64,000 nt of DNA from S015-6 sp964384945 (GTDB lineage Bacteria; Desulfobacterota; DSWW01): positions 310,001 to 374,000 of the forward strand of contig CAYLMK010000001.1 of assembly GCA_964384945.1 (NCBI GenBank). The letters are read 5' to 3'. Position 1 is the stretch's first letter. Every line of letters begins with the position of its first letter. Below, piece after piece: positions 8,671 through 15,769 of the stretch. The position numbers were made by a program, and so were the translations under genes. Under the pieces are notes generated by a model that saw nothing but the letters and a program-made list of their open reading frames with translations, was not told the DNA's origin and made no database searches.

Positions 8671-8687
8671 GGCCTTTGAAAAAGGCC
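8671..8687. terminator. hairpin, possible bidirectional terminator
   Basis: A perfect seven-base stem GGCCTTT / AAAGGCC with a GAA loop lies three bases after the stop codon of the Cys-rich gene and between two convergent genes. It lacks a U tract, so it may be a weak terminator or the edge of a palindromic repeat; a second small inverted repeat GACGC-AA-GCGTC follows at 8739-8750. Confidence 0.4.
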
Positions 8688-8795
8688 CACTTGCCGCGTT
8701 CGGCTCGATTTTCGTTCCCGGCCTTCGCCGTGACAGGGGACGCAAGCGTCTCGTGACCTGCGCGCAGACGGTTGCCGCAAGGGCAGCCGGCGGCC

Positions 8796-9992
8796 TCACC
8801 GGGCGCCACAGTTCTTCTGCCCGGTTTGACCCCGATCGTTCCGCTTCCTCTGCTCCTCTTCCGCCAAGGGCAACAGGATCGTAAACGTCGTCCCTTCTCC
8901 GGGGTGGCTGACCACCTCCATCTGGCCCCGATGTTCGTTGACGATCTGATAGGCGATGGACAACCCGAGGCCGGTCCCCTCGTCCCGCGTCGTGAAGAAG
9001 GGGTCGAAGACTTTGTCCAGGTGCTCCGGGCGGATCCCCGGTCCCGTATCCCGAACCTCGACGACCACCCGCGGCTTTCCGTGCCCGCTTTCCTTGACGA
9101 AGGTGCGAAACGTGAGTTCCCCCGAGCTCTCCATGGCCTGGAGGGCATTCAACCCCAGGTTTTGTAACACCTGCGCCATCTGGTGCGGATCCGTGTGAAC
9201 CGGCGGGAGGGAAGGTTCTCTCTCGAAGGCGATGCGTATCTTGGTTCTTCTCGCCTGAAATTCCAGGAGCTGGACCGTCCGGTCGATCATCTGGTTCATG
9301 TCGCAGGGCCTCGGCACCGGTCGGGCCGGCCGGGCGAAGGAAAGCATGTTCTCCAGGAGCTTCTCGATCCGGTCGGCTTCCCCCTGGGCGATCCGGCCGT
9401 AGCGGGCGAGAAACTCCTTGTCCTCCATCTTCCGGGGCACGAGCTGCAGAAAAGACTGGATGGCCACCATGGGGTTCCGGATCTCGTGCACCAGGCCGGC
9501 CACCATGGTCCCGACCGCCGCAAGCCGGTTTGAGCGGAGCATCTTCTTCATGTTGTCGATCTTCTCGGCCTGCATCCGCTCCTGTTCCCGTGCGCTGTGG
9601 AAATGCTCGATCCCCCGCATGATCCCGGTCCGGATATCCTGGTGCTCCCAGGGCTTCTTGAAGTAGCGGTAGACGTTCCCCTTGTTGATGCTGTCGATCA
9701 CGACCTCGATGTCCGCGTAGGCCGTAATCAGGATGCGCAGGGCGCGAGGTTCGATCCTCTGTGCGTGCTCCAGCACCTCCACCCCGGTCATGACCGGCAT
9801 CCTCTGGTCCGCCAGGACGAGCGCGACCGGCTCTCTGGCCAGGAGCCGCAACCCCTCGGCCCCGGTGGCGGCCGTGCGAATCGTGAAGTACTCCTCGAAC
9901 TCGTCCCGGAAGGCCTCCAGGTTCTCCACCTCGTCATCGATGTAGAGAACCGGGTATTGCCTGTAGTCCAGTCTCGCCGCCGTCTCGTCCAT
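8796..9992 (-). CDS. response-regulator/histidine-kinase protein (REC-HisKA-HATPase)
   Basis: A 398-residue soluble signalling protein. The N-terminal receiver (about 12-130) has the acidic pair YIDDE, the phospho-acceptor in VLADQRMP and the Lys in YFKKP. A kinase core follows: HisKA with the H-box GLVHEIRNPMVAI, then an ATPase domain with DTGPGI, a short N box (NLGLNALQA) and the GTGLGL lid. There is no membrane segment or other sensor domain, so input comes by phosphotransfer to the REC domain or by protein contact. The ATG at 9992 follows GGAG at good spacing; the upstream in-frame extension has no homology. The gene is divergent from the methyltransferase/hybrid-kinase operon, which may be functionally linked. 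No DNA-binding output is encoded next to it. Confidence 0.88.
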   Translation of the reverse strand: MDETAARLDYRQYPVLYIDDEVENLEAFRDEFEEYFTIRTAATGAEGLRLLAREPVALVLADQRMPVMTGVEVLEHAQRIEPRALRILITAYADIEVVIDSINKGNVYRYFKKPWEHQDIRTGIMRGIEHFHSAREQERMQAEKIDNMKKMLRSNRLAAVGTMVAGLVHEIRNPMVAIQSFLQLVPRKMEDKEFLARYGRIAQGEADRIEKLLENMLSFARPARPVPRPCDMNQMIDRTVQLLEFQARRTKIRIAFEREPSLPPVHTDPHQMAQVLQNLGLNALQAMESSGELTFRTFVKESGHGKPRVVVEVRDTGPGIRPEHLDKVFDPFFTTRDEGTGLGLSIAYQIVNEHRGQMEVVSHPGEGTTFTILLPLAEEEQRKRNDRGQTGQKNCGAR

Positions 9993-10204
9993 GATGAATC
10001 TCCACACGCCGGGCGGAAAACCCGCCTTCACGCAGGGCTTGGCAACAGGGCCTTTCCGTTGCCTTCCTGCGCCATGCCTCCATCTTCTATCGTCACGAAA
10101 CCCCCTTTTCTTGATGGAGAAGTTTATCTGCCCGGTCCGAGGTGCTAGCATGGCCTTAAAGAAAGCGGTCCGAGAGGTCGATCCTTACAGGAGGCGAGAC
10201 CCCC

Positions 10205-11002
10205 ATGCCGACCTATCTGATGGAGCACCCGCTCGAGGCGGAACGGCTGGAACTGAAGACGCGGAGAGAGAAGATCCTGGAGGAGCTCAGGCTCGTGCCC
10301 CTCCATGCCGGGATGGAGGTTCTGGACGTGGGCTGCGGTACGGGCGCCGTCACCCGGATCCTTGCGGAACGGGTCGCTCCGGGGCGGGTGGTCGGCCTCG
10401 ACCTGAGCGAGGACAGACTCTCGGTTGCCAGGGAGATTGCCAAGGAGCAGGGCGTCTCGAATGTGGAATACAGGCAGGCCGACGTCAGGGATCTTGACCC
10501 CCAAGACAAGAGGTTTGATCTGGTCTATTCCCGTTGCCTCTTCCAGTATCTGCCCGGCCAGGCGGGCCTGGATACCCTGGGAGCAATGAAGCGGATGGCG
10601 CGCCCCGGCGGCAGGGTAACGGTGGCCGACATCGATGGCAGTCATCTCTACCGTTACCCTATGGACGACGAATGGGAGAAGGAACTCAGGCAATTCGTCG
10701 AAGCAATCGAGAAGACCGGCTTCGATGCCTATGTGGGAAAGAAGCTCTATGCCATGTTCCGCAAGGTCGGGTTTCAGAGAGTCCAGGTGGACCTCTTGCC
10801 CCACCATGTAATTGCAGGAAGAGCCGATCGCTTCACTCTTCGTACCTGGGAATGGAAGAATGAGGTCTTGGCCGAACACTTGAAGAAGGCCTTCGGGACT
10901 CAGGAGAGAGCCAAGAACATGGCAGAACGATTCGTGGCCGATCTTCTCGACGAAGACGTCCTTCTCTACAACCTTCTATTTCTTGTGCAGGGGACGGTGT
11001 AG
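10205..11002 (+). CDS. class I SAM-dependent methyltransferase
   Basis: A 265-residue Rossmann-fold methyltransferase. Motif I is EVLDVGCGTGAVTRIL (about 37-52), the acidic residue that binds the ribose is in VVGLDLSEDRL, and motif II/post-motifs are visible as FDLVYSRCLFQYL and PGGRVTVADIDG. The substrate is not evident; the sequence looks like the broad UbiE/CoQ5-like and small-molecule group. Start codon 10205 follows an AGGAGGC at good spacing. The next gene, a hybrid kinase, starts three bases after its stop codon, so the two are almost certainly co-transcribed and translationally coupled. This pairing suggests that the methyltransferase either makes the ligand sensed by the kinase or modifies a signalling component, which is inference. 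Confidence 0.85.
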   Translation: MPTYLMEHPLEAERLELKTRREKILEELRLVPLHAGMEVLDVGCGTGAVTRILAERVAPGRVVGLDLSEDRLSVAREIAKEQGVSNVEYRQADVRDLDPQDKRFDLVYSRCLFQYLPGQAGLDTLGAMKRMARPGGRVTVADIDGSHLYRYPMDDEWEKELRQFVEAIEKTGFDAYVGKKLYAMFRKVGFQRVQVDLLPHHVIAGRADRFTLRTWEWKNEVLAEHLKKAFGTQERAKNMAERFVADLLDEDVLLYNLLFLVQGTV

Positions 11003-11005
11003 TCC

Positions 11006-14000
11006 ATGTCCGAGGCAACGAAGCAGCGCTCAACGGAACACCAGAAGCCGGAGCTCTCGGGCATTTCCATGAAGGCCCCCCTGAACTACCTAGAGGAAAG
11101 GTTCGGGAAGGACGAACTGGACAGGTTTCTGCACGAGACGGGCATGGAGCGAGCGTATTTCGAGGACCACAACAATTGGATCTCCTTTGCGTATGCCAAC
11201 ACGATCTTTCGGAAAATCGTCGATTTATCGGGGGGGCAGGAAAGCATCTGTCGGGAAGCCGGGAGGCGTATTGTCAGCCCGGAAGGGATCGGAAGGGCCG
11301 CATGGATCGCCGTCAAGGCGCTTGGGAATCCTGCCAGGGTCTACAAAGGAATTTTCGCTCTCGCGCACACGTACAACAGAGTCGGGGCATTCAAGATCCT
11401 GAGTCTGACCAAGAACCGAATGGTGGTCGAGTACCGGCCCAAGGAGGGATATTACGAGAAGGACAAATGCCACTGCCATTACCGCATCGGCAACTTCACT
11501 GCCGTCCCGACGATCTGGGGCCTTCCGCCGGCGAGATGCCGGGAACTGAGCTGCAACGTAGAGGGCGACGAGACCTGCACTTACGAATTCACATGGCAGA
11601 TAAAACGCTCCTTCCTGCGTCCTGCGGCAGGCATGGTCCTGGGTGCAGTCCTGGGCTTCGTTTACGCGAAAGGCTTATCCCCGGCAATCGATCCCGGGTT
11701 CTGGACAATTATGACCCTTCTCCCTTTGTCCGGCCTTCTCGGAGGGCGGCTCTGGGACCTCCAAAACACCCTTCGACAGAGGGAAGAGATCGGCAAGGAG
11801 CAGCAGGAGGCCCTCGAGAGTTCCTTGGCGAACGTCTCTGACAAGTATGTGGAGCTCCAGGAATCCAACCAAGCCCTGGAGTCGGCGCACCGGGAATTGA
11901 CCCTACACAAGGAGCACCTGGAAGAGCTTGTCGCAGAACGCACGCATGAACTCGAGGAGAGCAAGGCGCAACTGGAGGCCTCCTACGAAAAGCTGCAGGC
12001 GTTGGACAAGATGAAGATGAACTTCTTCAACAACGTGAGCCACGAACTCCGAACGCCCCTCGCCCTGACCATGGGCCCGGTGGAGGCGATGCTGCAAGGG
12101 GAGATGGGGCCGCTCCAGGATACGCAGAAGGTCTATCTTGCCAGCGTACACACGAACGCCCTTCGCCTGCTCAAGCTGATCAACAACCTCCTGGACCTGG
12201 CCAAGCTCGAAGCGGGCAAAATGAAGCTCTCTTACGGGAAACACAATCTCCCGGATTTCGTCCAGTCCGTCGTGGAATCCTTCCGGGCGGCGGGCGAACG
12301 CCGGGGCATTACGCTCCGGATCGACGACAGCCCCGAGATTCCCAAGCTCTGCTTCGACCGGGACAAGATCGAAAAGGTCCTCATCAACCTGATCGGAAAC
12401 GCCCTCAAATTCACCCCGAGAGGGGGTTCGGTCTCCGTGGGTTGGTCGCGGGAGGCTGAGCATGTGAAGATCTCTGTCCGGGATACGGGCCCGGGAATCC
12501 CGGAGGATTCCCGGGAGAGGCTCTTCGACCGGTTCGTGCAGGCGGACGACTCCGGCTCCCGCAGGCACGGCGGCACGGGGATCGGGCTCTCGCTGGTCAA
12601 GGAAATCACGGAATTGCACGGCGGAACGGTGAATGCGGCCAACCGGCCCGAGGGCGGCGCGGTCTTCTCGTTCACGATCCCGCTCGTCGAGGTGGAGGTC
12701 CCCGAGTCGGCAGGCGCGATGGCAGAGGGAGAGGACTGGACCCGCTCGATGTTCCGTCAGGCCGACTACGTGGAGGAGGTGGAACGGGGGGACGATTCGG
12801 CGGAGCCGGCATCGGCAGTGCAGCCGGAGGCGGCTTGCAACGAAGAAGAGGCGGGCTTTTCTGCGGAGCAGCCCATCGTCCTCGTTGTGGAGGACAACCC
12901 GGACATGAGGCGGTTCATCTCCGACTGCCTCTCCCAGGCATTCCGTGTGCAGACGGCGATCGATGGTGACGAGGGCTGGCGGAAAGTGCATACCCTCATT
13001 CCCGATATCGTCGTTTCCGACATCATGATGCCAAACCGGAACGGGTACGAGCTCTGTGCGGCCATCAAGGGTGAACCCGCGTTCCAGCATATACCTGTCC
13101 TGCTGTTGAGTTCGAAGAGCGAAGTGGCCATGAAGGTCGAGGGGTTCCAGCAGGGCGCGGACGACTACCTGACCAAGCCGTTCAACCCCAGGGAGCTCGT
13201 CGCGCGTGCGAAGAACCTGATCCGTGTCCGCAAGCTGGAAAAAGAGATCCAGCAGCGCAACCGGCAACTGGAGAAGGCCCTCGTCGAACTCAAGGAGGCG
13301 CAGAGCCAGCTCATTCATTCGGAGAAGATGGCGTCGGTCGGGCTCCTTTCCGCCGGGCTGGTTCACGAGGTGAACAACCCGCTGAACGCCGCGATCAGCA
13401 GCATCCGAACCCTCGGGACCGCCCTGGAGCGCCTCCAGGCAGGGGAGGCGACGCCCCAGGAACTCAGCGGAAAGCTCGTGCGGGCCTCTCAGCGGGCGCT
13501 GAACGGCCTGAAGCGCTGCGAGGAAATCATCTCCGGCCTCCGGCAGTTCTCGCGCAAGGACGTCGAGGGAAAGAAGGAGGAGGACATCCACCAGGGGCTC
13601 GACTCCACGTTGGCCCTGCTGCCGGAGGATCCAGGGAAAAAGGTGGTAATTCGTCGGGACTACCGGTTCCAGGGCAAGGTCCATTGCAACCTTGGCCAGC
13701 TGAATCAGGTCTTCCTGAACCTCCTGACCAACGCCCTGCAGGCCATCGAGGGCGAGGGGGAGATCCGGGTCCGCACGGAACAGAAAGAAGACGAGATCCT
13801 CATCACAATCGAGGACAACGGAAGAGGCATTCCGCCCGAAGTGCTCCCCCACATCTTCGAGCCCTTTTACACCACCAAGGATGTGGGACAGGGAACCGGC
13901 CTGGGACTCAGCATTTCCCACAAGGTCGTCGCAGATCATGGGGGAAGCATTCAGGTCGAGAGTACACCTGGCCGAGGGACCGCCTTTTCCATTTCCTTGC

Positions 14001-14068
14001 CAATCAACGCCCCAAACAAAACACAAAGAAAGGATGCGGAGGTTGCGGCGGTTTCTGCTTCTACTTGA
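11006..14068 (+). CDS. V4R-like hybrid sensor kinase with two kinase cores
   Basis: A 1020-residue kinase. The first 195 residues resemble a V4R-type small-molecule-binding domain, ending in the pattern PARCRELSCNVEGDETCTYEF, with a CHCHYRIG motif before it. Two hydrophobic segments follow (about 204-221 and 232-247), then a coiled coil (250-335). Kinase core 1: H-box FFNNVSHELRTP (His346), ATPase with DTGPGI and GTGIGL. A receiver domain (about 622-735) has VVEDN, phospho-Asp672 in VVSDIMMP and Lys in LTKPF. Kinase core 2: second coiled coil, H-box LVHEVNNPLN (His787), ATPase with GRGIPP and GTGLGL. The order core-REC-core allows an internal relay and a second output. No DNA-binding domain. 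V4R assignment is by pattern only. It shares a TGATCA stop palindrome with the convergent radical SAM gene. Confidence 0.88.
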   Translation: MSEATKQRSTEHQKPELSGISMKAPLNYLEERFGKDELDRFLHETGMERAYFEDHNNWISFAYANTIFRKIVDLSGGQESICREAGRRIVSPEGIGRAAWIAVKALGNPARVYKGIFALAHTYNRVGAFKILSLTKNRMVVEYRPKEGYYEKDKCHCHYRIGNFTAVPTIWGLPPARCRELSCNVEGDETCTYEFTWQIKRSFLRPAAGMVLGAVLGFVYAKGLSPAIDPGFWTIMTLLPLSGLLGGRLWDLQNTLRQREEIGKEQQEALESSLANVSDKYVELQESNQALESAHRELTLHKEHLEELVAERTHELEESKAQLEASYEKLQALDKMKMNFFNNVSHELRTPLALTMGPVEAMLQGEMGPLQDTQKVYLASVHTNALRLLKLINNLLDLAKLEAGKMKLSYGKHNLPDFVQSVVESFRAAGERRGITLRIDDSPEIPKLCFDRDKIEKVLINLIGNALKFTPRGGSVSVGWSREAEHVKISVRDTGPGIPEDSRERLFDRFVQADDSGSRRHGGTGIGLSLVKEITELHGGTVNAANRPEGGAVFSFTIPLVEVEVPESAGAMAEGEDWTRSMFRQADYVEEVERGDDSAEPASAVQPEAACNEEEAGFSAEQPIVLVVEDNPDMRRFISDCLSQAFRVQTAIDGDEGWRKVHTLIPDIVVSDIMMPNRNGYELCAAIKGEPAFQHIPVLLLSSKSEVAMKVEGFQQGADDYLTKPFNPRELVARAKNLIRVRKLEKEIQQRNRQLEKALVELKEAQSQLIHSEKMASVGLLSAGLVHEVNNPLNAAISSIRTLGTALERLQAGEATPQELSGKLVRASQRALNGLKRCEEIISGLRQFSRKDVEGKKEEDIHQGLDSTLALLPEDPGKKVVIRRDYRFQGKVHCNLGQLNQVFLNLLTNALQAIEGEGEIRVRTEQKEDEILITIEDNGRGIPPEVLPHIFEPFYTTKDVGQGTGLGLSISHKVVADHGGSIQVESTPGRGTAFSISLPINAPNKTQRKDAEVAAVSAST

Positions 14069-15676
14069 TCAGTTCGAATCGAAAAGAATCCTGGAGAAGG
14101 CCCGGATCATTTCCTCGTTGTCGAGTACGCCCTTGGCCGCACGCTTCGAGAACTCGTGACGGGTAGCTACAAACTCCTTGCGTCTGCGGGGGGGGAGAGC
14201 CAGCAACATGTCAAGATTGTCTCCCCGATACGCGGGACTGGACCCTTCTATTTCGAAGAAGGCCTTCTCAATGTGCCGGCCCGCTTGGAGAGAATCCATG
14301 GTCCGGTGTCTCCAACTGTGCATGTACCCCTCCAATCCGTACCTGTGTCTCATGGGGGTGTCATAGATGTGGCTCAAAGGAGCCAGCAAGAAGGGAAACA
14401 GATTCCACATGAAGGTCCCCTCCGCGTCCGTGCGGCCGCAATCCTGTATGAATTGCACCGTCCGATCAACCGTTTCACGTGTCTCCCCGGGAAAACCAAT
14501 TATGAAGCAACAGAGACAGCTGATACCTGCTGCGAGCAGATTTCGCACCACTTCGGCGTAAAGCTTCGGATCGGCTTCCTTGTTCATGTTGCGTAATATC
14601 TGGGGATCGGCGGATTCAAGGCCCAATTCCAGTTCGATACAGCCCGATTGTCGTAACAAATCAAAATCGACATCCTTGAGGGCACTGGCCCGAACGAAAC
14701 TCATCCATCGCAAAGACAACCCTTCATCGATGAAGCGGCGGCATACCGTATTCAGATCCGGTTTGCCCAAGCGGAAATTGTCATCCACAAACCGGATGTA
14801 GCGAGCCCCACGCATGGAAAGGGCCTTAAGCTCCTCAATCAAGTGATCGAGGGGCTTGACAGACAACAATCTACGGTTCTTGATGAAATTGCAGAAGGCA
14901 CATCGAAAGGGGCAGCCATTGCTGGCTTGTATCGGCATCACGCCCGAAGCGAAAAGACTGTCCGGAAGGCCAGACCAGTCGACAGCACATAGGGAGGAGG
15001 AGGGTGTATCGTCTATCCGTTTCGTAAACGAATACTCTCGTTCTGACAAGGTTGCCGTGTTCGGCAAATCATAAACAGGATCCCCCTTTGCTATCCTTCG
15101 AACAGCCTCACAAAGCGTGGATTCTCCTCGCTGGCTTACAATGTAGAGATCGACCAGGGGTTCTTCATCAACGTGAAGAAAGAGATAATGGTCTTTGGCC
15201 GACGCTGTATCGTAGGAAGGATCGTGGGATTTCCCTCGCAGTAAGAAGGAAGAATACACGAAAGGCCCTCCGACAATGATGGGTGTTTCCGGCGCCATTG
15301 CACGTATGTCAGATGTGAGTTTGCGAAGAGCCGATTTGGTCATTATGAATGTTGTGGAGACAATAATTGCCGAAGGTCTTCTATCCATTAATCCGGCGAA
15401 GGCTTCTCTTTCCTGGTAGTAACTGCCGATGAGTTCCGTCGTAAGCCCTTCTCTTCTCAGGAAATTCCAGAGACAAATCCCGTTGAGCCTTGGCGCCGAG
15501 GCCCAACTCATCCGGTTGTCTCCTTCGATGGACAAAACGATCCTCCCGCGGTTCTCCACATAGTTTCGCAACACCTGGATCAACGCAACCCGTCCTTCAA
15601 CCTGTAACCGCAGAGGACTCGAGCCTGAAAAGGTGTCGGTTCCCGTATCCGCTATGAGAATTGCATCAAGGCCCAC
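14069..15676 (-). CDS. B12-binding-like radical SAM protein
   Basis: A 535-residue protein of the cobalamin-binding-like/radical SAM superfamily. The iron-sulfur cluster motif is CPFRCAFCNF (CxxxCxxC), preceded by a Rossmann-like N-terminal half (about 35-200, with SAIIVSTTF and PIIVGGPFVY), where the Dx-His-xxG cobalamin motif is not visible, so B12 may not bind. Downstream are YIRFVDDNF, ELGLESAD and CCFIIGFPGET, all usual in this superfamily. The GTG start at 15676 is preceded by GGGAG. GC content and codon use are visibly lower than in its neighbours, which suggests horizontal transfer. It stands between the hybrid kinase and the PilZ protein. The substrate is not evident; peptide or lipid modification are both possible. 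Confidence 0.8.
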   Translation of the reverse strand: MGLDAILIADTGTDTFSGSSPLRLQVEGRVALIQVLRNYVENRGRIVLSIEGDNRMSWASAPRLNGICLWNFLRREGLTTELIGSYYQEREAFAGLMDRRPSAIIVSTTFIMTKSALRKLTSDIRAMAPETPIIVGGPFVYSSFLLRGKSHDPSYDTASAKDHYLFLHVDEEPLVDLYIVSQRGESTLCEAVRRIAKGDPVYDLPNTATLSEREYSFTKRIDDTPSSSLCAVDWSGLPDSLFASGVMPIQASNGCPFRCAFCNFIKNRRLLSVKPLDHLIEELKALSMRGARYIRFVDDNFRLGKPDLNTVCRRFIDEGLSLRWMSFVRASALKDVDFDLLRQSGCIELELGLESADPQILRNMNKEADPKLYAEVVRNLLAAGISCLCCFIIGFPGETRETVDRTVQFIQDCGRTDAEGTFMWNLFPFLLAPLSHIYDTPMRHRYGLEGYMHSWRHRTMDSLQAGRHIEKAFFEIEGSSPAYRGDNLDMLLALPPRRRKEFVATRHEFSKRAAKGVLDNEEMIRAFSRILFDSN

Positions 15677-15769
15677 GTTGCACGTCTCCCATTTCGCGAT
15701 CTCGCACTCCGCAAGACGATTGTGCGTAAGGGCAAGTCGTTCGGGATTGAATACGTTCGAAGCATGACC

